NCBI GenBank assembly: GCA_016793305.1
Contig: JAEUHU010000325.1
Span: 1-21,777 of the forward strand
Source: Planctomycetota bacterium
GTDB taxonomy: Bacteria > Planctomycetota > UBA1135 > UBA2386
Reading direction: 5' to 3'
Length of the DNA stretch: 21,777 nucleotides
Notes under the pieces: model-generated
The model's input: only the letters and a program-made list of their open reading frames with translations
Databases searched by the model: none
What the model was told of the DNA's origin: nothing
In this document: positions 8,072 through 15,400 of the stretch, one piece after another
Numbering within the stretch: the stretch's first letter is position 1
Layout: each line of letters begins with the position of its first letter
Position numbers and translations under genes: made by a program

Positions 8072-8245
8072 TTCGCCCGCCGTTTGCCGAGGTCCCCGGC
8101 CGCCTCGAGGTCATCGTTGCCGAGCCACGGCGTTACCCTTGCTCGCTGGCAGTGCCCCAAGAGGTACGAAGCGAGTGGGAGCAGCGCGGCATGCAGCTGA
8201 CTTGCGCGAAGAGCTCCTCGATGGCGCGAGCCCAGTGCTCAGCGA

Positions 8246-8313
8246 TTCCCTCGGGCGGCCAGTTCCCTCGGGCGGCCGATTCCCTCGTGTGGCCGGTTAC
8301 CTGGGGCGGCTGG
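8246..8313. repeat. four tandem 17-bp repeats beside the tRNA gene
   Basis: The units are TTCCCTCGGGCGGCCAG (8246-8262), TTCCCTCGGGCGGCCGA (8263-8279), TTCCCTCGTGTGGCCGG (8280-8296) and TTACCTGGGGCGGCTGG (8297-8313). The period is exactly 17, and the unit nearest the tRNA is the most diverged. The array ends 23 bases beyond the tRNA 3' end. Seventeen is not a multiple of three, so it is not a protein repeat. Confidence 0.8.
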
Positions 8314-8336
8314 TGCGCGGACCGGAGGGAAAGGAA

Positions 8337-8413
8337 TGGTGGGCGTTGCAGGAGTCGAACCTGCGACCCTCAGCTTGTCGAGCTGATGCTCTAGCCAACT
8401 GAGCTAAACGCCC
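8337..8413 (-). tRNA. tRNA-Val (anticodon GAC), encoded CCA
   Basis: A full cloverleaf reads leftward. The acceptor is GGGCGTT with AACGCCC, the D-arm is GCTC/GAGC, the anticodon stem is TCAGC/GCTGA, the variable loop is GGGTC, and the T-arm is GCAGG/CCTGC with loop TTCGACT. Discriminator A and an encoded CCA follow (8337-8340), total 77 bases. The anticodon loop reads TCGACAA, giving anticodon GAC (valine) at 8377-8379. Position 33, almost always U, is C here. It lies divergent from the gene at 8607, and its promoter region is 8414 onward. Confidence 0.93.
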
Positions 8414-8472
8414 GGGTCAGGGCGGAGATGATGCCGTCTCTGCCACGAGAAGCAAGCACAACCTCCACGGCA

Positions 8473-8488
8473 GTTCGAAAACTCGAAC
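8473..8488. promoter_or_regulatory. palindrome GTTCGA-N4-TCGAAC between tRNA and next gene
   Basis: GTTCGA (8473-8478) and TCGAAC (8483-8488) form a perfect 6-bp inverted repeat around AAAC. A direct repeat AACCTCC flanks it (8460-8466 and 8486-8492). It lies 60 bases upstream of the tRNA 5' end and about 120 upstream of the next gene, so it could be an operator. No regulator is recognisable nearby, and the role is inference. Confidence 0.3.
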
Positions 8489-8606
8489 CTCCAATGGCAG
8501 CGCGCCACCGTCGAACCGTGCCAGGGTCGTGTCCCATCGTGCGACGGTGACCCGAGCACTGTCTCCCGGGATCCGCGGAGTTGCGGTAGCGTGTCTCGTC
8601 TCGCCG

Positions 8607-9251
8607 ATGGACTCCTCGTTGTCGCTGCGCCTTGCTCTGCCGCTGCCTGTTCGTGGGCAGAGCGCCCGCTTGCAGCTCGGCTCGAACGAGTTGGTGCTCG
8701 AGAGCGTTCGTTCGGGGCACACGTTGCTGTGGAGCAACGGCCGCGAAGCGCGTCGCTACCACCTCGGACTGCGCACCGACGGACAGCTGACGCTGCGGTT
8801 GCGTGCGCCGAAGCTGCCGCTGCGGGTGGTGCTGCGCGACGTGCTGGCCATCGTCCCCGGTGGGCGCGTCGGCGGTTATCTGCACTTGCCCCTGGTGCCG
8901 ACCCTGCAGTGGACCGGCGCCGATGGAGCGTCGTTCGACGTGGTCGAGCTGCTGCCCCCTGATCTGCACGGCGAATGGGACGACGCGACCGGTCCGTGGC
9001 TGCACTGCCCGACGGCCCTGCAGGTCCGGTTCCCGATGCGCACTGGAGATGCCAAGGTGGTGGTCCCCGTGCGGCTGCACAACGACACGGCCGAACTCGT
9101 CTCGCCTTCGCATCTGCCGATGCCGCTCACCGATGCCGAGCTACGGGAGAAGCGCTCCTGCGTGATCGTGGCGCCACGTCGGTTGCGTTGGACCAAGGAC
9201 GGCTGCGTCGTCGCGACCCGCGAGCGAAGTGGCCACGAGGTGCGCACATGA
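8607..9251 (+). CDS. conserved-looking protein of unknown function, first of an overlapping pair
   Basis: 214 residues from the ATG at 8607. The frame is open upstream to 8529, but that extension is Arg/Val-rich and unconvincing. No signal peptide or membrane span is seen. The composition suggests a beta-rich fold (LRTDGQLTLRLRAPKLPLRVVL, RVGGYLHLPLVPTLQW). I do not recognise the family with confidence. The layout and the MscS-like end of the downstream partner raise the possibility of a DUF432-type protein, a family I recall beside MscS channels, but residue similarity is weak. The stop overlaps the next start (ATGA, 9248-9251), so the two products are probably made together. Confidence 0.72.
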   Translation: MDSSLSLRLALPLPVRGQSARLQLGSNELVLESVRSGHTLLWSNGREARRYHLGLRTDGQLTLRLRAPKLPLRVVLRDVLAIVPGGRVGGYLHLPLVPTLQWTGADGASFDVVELLPPDLHGEWDDATGPWLHCPTALQVRFPMRTGDAKVVVPVRLHNDTAELVSPSHLPMPLTDAELREKRSCVIVAPRRLRWTKDGCVVATRERSGHEVRT

Positions 9252-10489
9252 TCGGGCGAACCCGGTGGATCCAGGTGCTGGCGACCCTGGTGTGCTTCGC
9301 GGCGTGCAGCCCTGCCCCTCAGTCGGAGCTGGCCGATGTCGCTCTGGAGTTGCGTGCCCTGCGGCTGCAGCTGCGAGCCACGGGCACGGCCGGTCCGGAC
9401 GTCGCGACGGGTGTGGCGGACGCGATGGCGCCGCTGCGCGAGGTGCTGCAAGGCATCGTTGCGACCCAGCGAGAACAGGAGCGCCGCCAGTTGCAGCTGG
9501 CGCAAGAAGTGCAGCGCTGGGGGCACCTGGTCGCCGAGTCGCTGGCGCCGGCCAAGGGCGAAGAGGCTCGGGCCGTCGCGGCTCGCCTGCAGGAACTCGA
9601 GCAGAAGCTGAAGGAACAGGACGAGCGCCACCAGAAGGTCGAGGAGCTGGTCGGCACGGCGCTCGATCGTGCATCGGAGCAGCTGGATCGGTTCCTGCGT
9701 CGGCTGCCGGTTCCGGCCCCGGTGGAGGCGGCACCTGAGGCAACCGAGGGTGGCGCAGCGCCGGTCGTGCCGACCCAGGGGACCGTTGCACCGCCACCTC
9801 GCCAGAGTCGCGTCTGGTTGTGGGTGGGCCTGCTCGGCCTCAGCCTTGCTGCGAGTGCCGTGCTGTTCGGGCTCGCGTGGCGCATGCGTGGCGCAGCGCG
9901 TCCTGGTGGCGCCGCTCGCGACGTGGGAAGCGATGTGCCGCTTGGCATCCGCGCTCAGCCGTCGACGTCGGAAGTGGCAGCTGAGCCTGGTGCCGATCGG
10001 TTGTGGGCAGCGGCAGCACTGCTCGGTGAGGCTGTCGAGACCTTGCGGGCTCGCCAGACGGCTGCCCAAGAACGGCCGTCGGTGCCGCCGTCGGACACGC
10101 TCGACGACCTGTCGATCGAGGACCTGTTCGTCGTGGAGGGGCTGGACGAGGCCTCTCTGCCGGACGAGCTCGAACCAGATCGGGGCCCCGCCGCTTTGCC
10201 CGCAGCTGCGCCAGCGCCACCGAAGGCGGCGGTCGCTGCTTCGAGCGAACCGTCGGCCAAGCGGGCGGTGCCGGAGGAGGTCACCGTGCGGATGCGCCCG
10301 AAGGATGGCAAGGCTGCCCAGCACGACCTGCTACGGATCCTGCATGGGGATCCGCGCATCCTGCAACGGCCGGCACCGCGGCTCGAGGCCCAGGGTGGGC
10401 AGTTGGTGGTCCGCTTCGCCCTGTTGCCTGGGCTGCCGGCTGGCGAACGCAGCGTGCTCGAGCAGCGACTGCGCGACAGCGTCGCATGA
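9248..10489 (+). CDS. coiled-coil lipoprotein with one TM segment and an MscS C-terminal-like domain
   Basis: 413 residues from the ATG at 9248, chosen for the ATGA overlap and the signal sequence it exposes (VLATLVCFAACS, lipobox cysteine at residue 20). Residues about 75-155 are Glu/Gln/Arg-rich heptad sequence, a likely coiled coil. Residues about 160-185 are a Pro/Ala linker. Residues 190-211 are one clear TM helix. An acidic Pro/Ala-rich region follows, then a folded end at 345-413: VTVRMRPKD, HDLLRILHGDPRILQRPAP, GGQLVVRFALL. That end resembles the C-terminal alpha/beta domain of MscS channels (D....L.....DPRVL..PAP....), yet no channel helices are present. A lipidated N-terminus plus an internal TM would place the coiled coil outside and the MscS-like end inside. 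Function unknown. Confidence 0.75.
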   Translation: MIGRTRWIQVLATLVCFAACSPAPQSELADVALELRALRLQLRATGTAGPDVATGVADAMAPLREVLQGIVATQREQERRQLQLAQEVQRWGHLVAESLAPAKGEEARAVAARLQELEQKLKEQDERHQKVEELVGTALDRASEQLDRFLRRLPVPAPVEAAPEATEGGAAPVVPTQGTVAPPPRQSRVWLWVGLLGLSLAASAVLFGLAWRMRGAARPGGAARDVGSDVPLGIRAQPSTSEVAAEPGADRLWAAAALLGEAVETLRARQTAAQERPSVPPSDTLDDLSIEDLFVVEGLDEASLPDELEPDRGPAALPAAAPAPPKAAVAASSEPSAKRAVPEEVTVRMRPKDGKAAQHDLLRILHGDPRILQRPAPRLEAQGGQLVVRFALLPGLPAGERSVLEQRLRDSVA

Positions 10490-10531
10490 GCGGATCCGCG
10501 CCTCGAAGGGTGTGCCTTGCGCTGGCAGTCG

Positions 10532-11083
10532 TCAGAACACCGAAGCGGTGGTCAGCGGCCAGAAGCGCGCCCGCACACGGCCCTTCAAGAGCTCCTGCGG
10601 CACGAGGCCGAACTCGCGCGAGTCGCAGCTGATCGGTCGGTTGTCGCCGAGCACGAAGAAGCGGCCGTCTGGCACGACGAACTCCGGCAGGTCCTGGCGG
10701 TCGGCGATGGCACCGTAGCTGTCGCACGGCGCGCCGTTCACCAGCAGGGTGCCGTGCTGCATCGCGATCCGGTCCCCAGGCAGGCCGACGATGCGCTTCA
10801 CGAACTCGAGCGACGGGTCCTTCGGATAGCGCAGCACCACGACGTCACCGCGGCCGACGTCGGCGAGGTTGTAGGCGACCCGATCGACCACCAGGCGGTC
10901 GCCGTCGTGCAGGCACGGTTCCATCGAGTTGCCCTTCACCACCGACACCTGGATCACGAACAGGTGCAGCACCACCATGAGGCCGGCCCCGAGCAGTGCG
11001 TCGAACAAGAAGCGCGGGGGGCGGCGCAGCCGGGCGAAGCGACGTGGCGTCGGGGACGAAGGTGGCTGCGACCGGAGCGGCAT
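10532..11083 (-). CDS. lepB: signal peptidase I
   Basis: 183 residues. One N-terminal TM helix (about 25-45) anchors a periplasmic serine-lysine protease domain that cleaves signal peptides of exported proteins. All signature boxes are visible: GNSMEP with the nucleophile S53, GDRLVVDR (61-68), GDVVVLRYP (79-87), KRIVGLPGD with the general base K96, and GDNRPISCDSR at 146-156. The length is at the short end for the family, as in Gram-positive-like forms with a single TM. The many exported proteins in this window would be its substrates. It is convergent with the preceding lipoprotein gene (42-base gap) and divergent from the HDOD gene. The 208 bases upstream (11084-11291) show no other gene. 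Confidence 0.95.
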   Translation of the reverse strand: MPLRSQPPSSPTPRRFARLRRPPRFLFDALLGAGLMVVLHLFVIQVSVVKGNSMEPCLHDGDRLVVDRVAYNLADVGRGDVVVLRYPKDPSLEFVKRIVGLPGDRIAMQHGTLLVNGAPCDSYGAIADRQDLPEFVVPDGRFFVLGDNRPISCDSREFGLVPQELLKGRVRARFWPLTTASVF

Positions 11084-11291
11084 GGGCGGGCTATCGACGG
11101 CGATCCGGGTGGCACTTGACCGACACGAGGGGTGGGCTGAGGGGTTTCTCCTAAGAAATCGGTGCGTTCCCGGTCGCCGGAGTCGCCCTTGGCACGGCCG
11201 GACCAGGAGAGGCCTCTGCGAGCGGTGGATCGCCCGTCAAGGTGGCGTGCGCGGGGATCCGAAATCCGGTGGGTCACCTCGCCACGCACCC

Positions 11292-12173
11292 ATGAGCCAC
11301 TCCACTCTGAACCAGCTCGCCCAGCAAGAGAAGACTCGCCGTGAGATCCTGCACAAGAGCGACCTCATTCCGCCTCTGCCCGACCTGGTCGTGCGGTTGC
11401 TCGGCATCCTGAACAAGCAGGAGACCGAGCCGCAAGACCTCGAGCGCCTGCTGCAGAACGACCAGGTCCTGGTCGCCAAGATGCTCGCGATGGTCAACTC
11501 GCCGTTCTACGGCTTGAACCGCACCATCCGGACCATCAAGGAGGCGGTGATGGTGCTCGGGTTCCGTGGCGTGCGCAGCCTCGTGCTGGCGACCAGCACC
11601 GCGAAGTTCCTGCAGCGCAACTTCGAGGTCTACGGGCATCAACCGAAGGGCTTGTGGCTGCACTCCGTGTCGGTCGCCGCTGCGGCCAGAGCCCTGGCTC
11701 GCCACGTGCGGATGAGCGCGGACGACGCCGAGATGCTGTTCGTCGCGGGACTGCTGCACGACATCGGCAAGATGCTGCTGGTCGGGTACCTCAACGAATC
11801 CGGCAAGACTCCGGCTCCAGGCAGCAAGGTCTACGACTTCGAGCGCGCCACGATCGGCATCGACCACACCGAGGCAGGGGCCTTGGTGACGGCCAAGTGG
11901 AACCTCGCGAACGACATCCAGGAAGCGATCAAGGCCCACCACGAGACGACGGGGGGGAACGCGATGCGCGCTGCGGCCGTGATCCGTCTCGCCGATGCGG
12001 TCGCGCACGAACGTGGCATCGGCTACCTGCCGGGCAAGGCCCCGGCAGCGCCGCCGCTGCCCACGGACCTCGTGGCCCTCGGGCTCGACGAGCCTGCCTG
12101 GTCGACTCTCCGCGATGCGCTCGTCGTGACCATCGACGAAGCCGTCGCGGCCCTCGGGAACCTGAGCGCCTGA
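11292..12173 (+). CDS. HDOD domain signalling protein
   Basis: 293 residues, almost all one HDOD domain. Residues about 20-110 carry the typical start (IPPLPDLVVRLLGILN, LERLLQNDQVLVAKMLAMVNSPFYG, TIRTIKEAVMVLGFRGVRSLVLA). The HD-like core has LLHDIGK with H156 and D157, followed by HTEAGALVTAKWNL and AIKAHHE. HDOD proteins are usually non-enzymatic regulators, though the HD pair here is intact. It is cytoplasmic. The ATG at 11292 has no clear Shine-Dalgarno site. The phosphatase gene begins 10 bases after its stop, so a two-protein signalling unit is likely. Its input could be stress, motility or cell cycle; the sequence does not say. Confidence 0.92.
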   Translation: MSHSTLNQLAQQEKTRREILHKSDLIPPLPDLVVRLLGILNKQETEPQDLERLLQNDQVLVAKMLAMVNSPFYGLNRTIRTIKEAVMVLGFRGVRSLVLATSTAKFLQRNFEVYGHQPKGLWLHSVSVAAAARALARHVRMSADDAEMLFVAGLLHDIGKMLLVGYLNESGKTPAPGSKVYDFERATIGIDHTEAGALVTAKWNLANDIQEAIKAHHETTGGNAMRAAAVIRLADAVAHERGIGYLPGKAPAAPPLPTDLVALGLDEPAWSTLRDALVVTIDEAVAALGNLSA

Positions 12174-12183
12174 GTCACGGTCC

Positions 12184-13848
12184 GTGTCCACCCTCGCCAC
12201 GACCCATCGCTGGGCCGAACCTGCGGCTCTCGCGGACCTGCACGCGTGCCGGACCATGGACGACCTCGACCGGGAGTTCCTGGCGGGGGTCCATGCCCTG
12301 CTGCCGGGGGTCGGCGCCGCGGTCTGCCTCGTCGACGACGCTCCCGACCGGTTCCGGGTCGCGGCGACGAGCGCCGTGGACTGCCCCCTGCAGGGTCGCG
12401 CGTTCGCCGTGGCGGCCGACTGGCCGTTGGCAGAAGGCCAGCGGCTGCCGATCCGCTACCGAAACCACTTCCTCGGGGAGCTGTGGCTCTGGTCGGTGCC
12501 CGAGGGCGAAGAGCTGCGGTTGTTGGGAAGTGCCTTGGCGCACTACGGCACGGCCCTGGTCAACCTGACCCTGAATCGGGAGACCCGTCAGGCCACCGAG
12601 GACTACTGCGCTAGCCTGCAGGCGCTCGAAGAGGGCATCGTGCTGTTCCAGGAGGAGGATCCTGCCGCGATCACGGCGCGAATCCTCTGCCTCGCCACCA
12701 GCATGGCCCAATCGGCCGCCGGGGCGCTCTACGTGCTCGACGAGGTCGGCAATCCCGAGTCGGGCCTGCGCCTCGAACAAGTGCTCGGCATTCCCGACAG
12801 CCTGATCGCCGGATTCAGGTCGGTCGACGGTCGACCATGGCCGGCGTGCCTGTTGGAAGCGCCTGCACAGCTCGCGGAGCGGCACACCGACGGCTCGTTG
12901 GCGGAGCTGGCTCCGGAATGTGTGCCGCCGATCCTGCAGCAGATGATCGTGCTGCCGCTGCGCTATCACGGCGTCGTGGCTGGGCTGTGCCTGCTGCTGA
13001 ACCCTGCCGAGGACGGCAAGCAGTCTCGCGACCACCTGGGCCGCCTGCAGAGTCTCGGCCAGCTGGCGGCGGCGCTGCTGCACCGGCTGCGCCTCGAGCA
13101 GCAGAGCGCGAGCAGCCACCGCATCGAGCGCGAACTCCAGATCGCCGAGACGATCCAGCAGCGCCTCCTGCCGGACGGGCCGCCGCGGACCGAGGCCTAC
13201 GACTTCGCCTGGCGGACGATCGCGGCGAAGAACATCGGGGGCGACTACCTCGACGTGCTCGCGGGCGACGATGGCACGATCCACGCCGTGATCGCCGACG
13301 CCTCTGGCCACGGCATCAACTCGGCCCTCTTGATGAGCTCGTTCCGCTCGAACTACCGGGGGCAGGTGATGTGGCAGGAGCCACAAGACCTGGTCGGCGA
13401 CCTGAACGGGGAGGTCGTCAAGGAGGTCGGCCCGACCGGGATGTTCATCACGGCGCAGATGCTGGACTTCGACCTCGCAGGAACCCGGTTGCGGGTGTGC
13501 ACTGCGGGTCACTGCCCCTTGATGATCTACCGGGCCGTCGACGGCAGGATCGATTGCCTGCCCGGCAACGGACCGCCTCTCGGGTTCGTCGAGGGGATCG
13601 CCTTCGACACCAACGAGACCGACCTGGCTCGTGGGGATGTCGTGGTGGCTTTCACCGACGGCATCTCCGAGGCCACCAACGCCGATCTCGACATGTTCGA
13701 GGAATCCCGCCTGCAGGCAGTGGTTCGACAGCACGCGGACCGGCCCGCCGCAGCGATCGTCGACGCCGTGGTGCGGAGCCTGTCCGAGTTCACCGGGCGG
13801 GTTCGCTACGAAGACGACGTGTCGCTGTTGGTCGTCAAGGTGCGCTGA
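12184..13848 (+). CDS. GAF-like sensor with PP2C (SpoIIE/RsbU-type) phosphatase domain
   Basis: 554 residues starting with GTG at 12184. Residues about 15-120 and 140-300 look like two GAF-type sensory modules (ACRTMDDLDREFLAGVHALL; LPLRYHGVVAGLCLLL). A helical linker at about 305-335 (RELQIAETIQQRLLPDGPP) is typical before SpoIIE domains. The phosphatase domain follows, with metal-binding residues in place: GGDYLD (D354, D357), DASGHG (D372), TDG (D492) and the terminal DD at 544-545. Such enzymes dephosphorylate serine on anti-sigma-factor antagonists. No antagonist or RsbW-type kinase gene is in the window, so the partner is elsewhere or atypical. It follows the HDOD gene by 10 bases and faces rpoN across a 30-base convergent gap. 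Confidence 0.93.
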   Translation: MSTLATTHRWAEPAALADLHACRTMDDLDREFLAGVHALLPGVGAAVCLVDDAPDRFRVAATSAVDCPLQGRAFAVAADWPLAEGQRLPIRYRNHFLGELWLWSVPEGEELRLLGSALAHYGTALVNLTLNRETRQATEDYCASLQALEEGIVLFQEEDPAAITARILCLATSMAQSAAGALYVLDEVGNPESGLRLEQVLGIPDSLIAGFRSVDGRPWPACLLEAPAQLAERHTDGSLAELAPECVPPILQQMIVLPLRYHGVVAGLCLLLNPAEDGKQSRDHLGRLQSLGQLAAALLHRLRLEQQSASSHRIERELQIAETIQQRLLPDGPPRTEAYDFAWRTIAAKNIGGDYLDVLAGDDGTIHAVIADASGHGINSALLMSSFRSNYRGQVMWQEPQDLVGDLNGEVVKEVGPTGMFITAQMLDFDLAGTRLRVCTAGHCPLMIYRAVDGRIDCLPGNGPPLGFVEGIAFDTNETDLARGDVVVAFTDGISEATNADLDMFEESRLQAVVRQHADRPAAAIVDAVVRSLSEFTGRVRYEDDVSLLVVKVR

Positions 13849-13878
13849 GGCGTCCAGGCACGGCCGGCGAATCTGCCG

Positions 13879-15315
13879 TCAGAAGCGCTTGCGCCGCGTG
13901 CTGCTCTCGATGCGCAGCGCCTTGCGGTACTTCGTGACGGTGCGCCGGGCGATGTGCACACCGCGCTTGCCGAGTTCCTCGACCAGCTGGTCGTCGGACA
14001 GCGGGTTGTCCTTGTCCTCGCCGTCGACGATCTGCTTCAGCGTGTCCTTCACGGCCTGCTGGCTGACCATGTCGCCGGCGTCCGACATGGTGCCGCTGCT
14101 GAAGAAGCGCTTCATGTCGAAGATGCCCTGTGGCGTCTGGATGAACTTGCCCGACGAGGCGCGGCTGACCGTCGAGATGTGGACCCGAACCGCGTCGGCG
14201 ATGTCCTGCATCTTCATCGGCTTCAGGTGCTGCACGCCGTGGCGCAGGAAGCCCTCCTGCCGGCGCACGATCTCGTTGGCCACCCGTTCGATGGTGTTCT
14301 GCCGCTGGTGCACGGCTTCGATGAACCACTTCGCGGCGTCGATCTTGCGCCGCAGATACTCGTAGACCTTCGGGTCGTGGCGGGCCTCCTGCAGCAGGTT
14401 GCGGTACACCGACGAGATCGTCAGCTCCGGCAGCGAGCCACGCTGCGACTTCACCTCGAACCGGCCGTCGATCTCCTCGACGACCACGTCCGGCACCACG
14501 CCGGTCGCCGGCGGCGGCTGGAACTCGGCACCCGGGTGCGGATTGCAGTGCACCCGCAGGAACTCCCAGCTCTCCTTGATCTCGTCGAGCGAGGCGCCGG
14601 TCTCCTTGGCGATCTTCGGCAGCTTGTTCATCGCCAGGTCGTCGAGGTGGTTCTCGACGATGCGTCGGGTGATCGCCGGCACGTAGGTCATGTGGTCGAG
14701 CTGCATCAGCAGGCAGTCGCGCAGGTCGCGGGCGCCCACACCGACGGGCTCCAGGTCGCGGACCACGTCGACGGCCTCGACCGCGAGCGGGATCGGCACC
14801 AGCAGCTGCTGGGCGATGGTCTCCGCCGAGTCGGCGAGGCGACCGTCCTCGTCCAGCGAGAACACGATGTGCTCGATGACGCGCACCAGCTCCGGGTCGG
14901 ACTCCTGGGTGCGCACCTGGGTCATCAGGTAGTCCGGCAGCGAGGTCGCTCGTCCAGGCGTGTTGTTGAGCGCTTCGAACTTCTTGTCCTCCTCGTCGCC
15001 ACCGGCGGAGCTGCCCTGGCGCAGGCGCCAGTTCGGCTCGACGCGGGCTTCCAGTTGGTCGATCTCGTTCGCGAACTCGCGCTGCATGCGGTCGTCGAGT
15101 GGATCGACGGGCGAGTTGTCCGGGGCCGGGGCCTGGGGCTCGCTGCGCTCGCTCTCGTCCTTGCGCTCGAGGAAGACGTTCTCCTGCAGCTCCTGGTCGA
15201 TCTGGTCCTTCAGCTCCAGCAGCGGCAGCTGCAGGACCTGCATGGCCTGGATCATCTGCGGCGACTGGATCAGTCGCTGTTCGGTGCGCAGGGATTGGGA
15301 CAGGCCGAGTCGCAT
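13879..15315 (-). CDS. rpoN: RNA polymerase sigma-54 factor
   Basis: 478 residues from the ATG at 15315; AAAGGGG lies just upstream (15318-15324). Region I is the usual Gln/Leu-rich start (LGLSQSLRTEQRLIQSPQM, QVLQLPLLELKDQI, residues 2-40). An acidic linker follows, then the core-binding domain (ETIAQQLLVPIPLAVEAV; LEPVGVGARDLRDCLLMQL). The HTH (MQDIADAVRVHISTVSR) precedes the RpoN box at 456-465 (ARRTVTKYRK against consensus ARRTVAKYRE). It directs RNA polymerase to -24/-12 promoters and needs AAA+ activators, none of which are in the window. It is the last of five leftward genes, 85 bases after the secretin-like gene, and may have its own promoter there. There is no hpf, ptsN or lptB neighbour as in proteobacteria. 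Confidence 0.97.
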   Translation of the reverse strand: MRLGLSQSLRTEQRLIQSPQMIQAMQVLQLPLLELKDQIDQELQENVFLERKDESERSEPQAPAPDNSPVDPLDDRMQREFANEIDQLEARVEPNWRLRQGSSAGGDEEDKKFEALNNTPGRATSLPDYLMTQVRTQESDPELVRVIEHIVFSLDEDGRLADSAETIAQQLLVPIPLAVEAVDVVRDLEPVGVGARDLRDCLLMQLDHMTYVPAITRRIVENHLDDLAMNKLPKIAKETGASLDEIKESWEFLRVHCNPHPGAEFQPPPATGVVPDVVVEEIDGRFEVKSQRGSLPELTISSVYRNLLQEARHDPKVYEYLRRKIDAAKWFIEAVHQRQNTIERVANEIVRRQEGFLRHGVQHLKPMKMQDIADAVRVHISTVSRASSGKFIQTPQGIFDMKRFFSSGTMSDAGDMVSQQAVKDTLKQIVDGEDKDNPLSDDQLVEELGKRGVHIARRTVTKYRKALRIESSTRRKRF

Positions 15316-15400
15316 GTCCCCTTTGTAGCCCGTGGTGCCGGATCGGTCACGGGTGCGCGACGGCAGTCCGGAGAAATGCTGACGCCTCGCGGCGGGACGC

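Larger units (their letters stand above)
7695..8336. other. 642-bp region without a convincing gene
   Basis: This stretch separates the aldehyde dehydrogenase from the tRNA. Short reading frames exist in several frames on both strands, but none has a recognisable domain or a clear start. What is visible is structure: two hairpins (7714-7792), a three-copy CCAGTAGC repeat (8027-8071) and a four-copy 17-base tandem repeat (8246-8313). Between the repeats, leftward frames at about 8056-8250 read as helix-like peptide in two different phases, which could be a decayed gene or chance in GC-rich DNA. Confidence 0.6.

Noticed and set aside
7695..8336. CRISPR array or insertion sequence in the repeat-bearing intergenic stretch
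   Set aside because: Repeats are too short and contiguous, with no unique spacers, no cas genes, no transposase and no terminal inverted repeats.
11211..11226. TTGGCACG-like -24 element of a sigma-54 promoter upstream of the HDOD gene
   Set aside because: The string TTGGCACG is present in this intergenic region, but the required TTGC-type -12 element is not at the right spacing (GACC instead).
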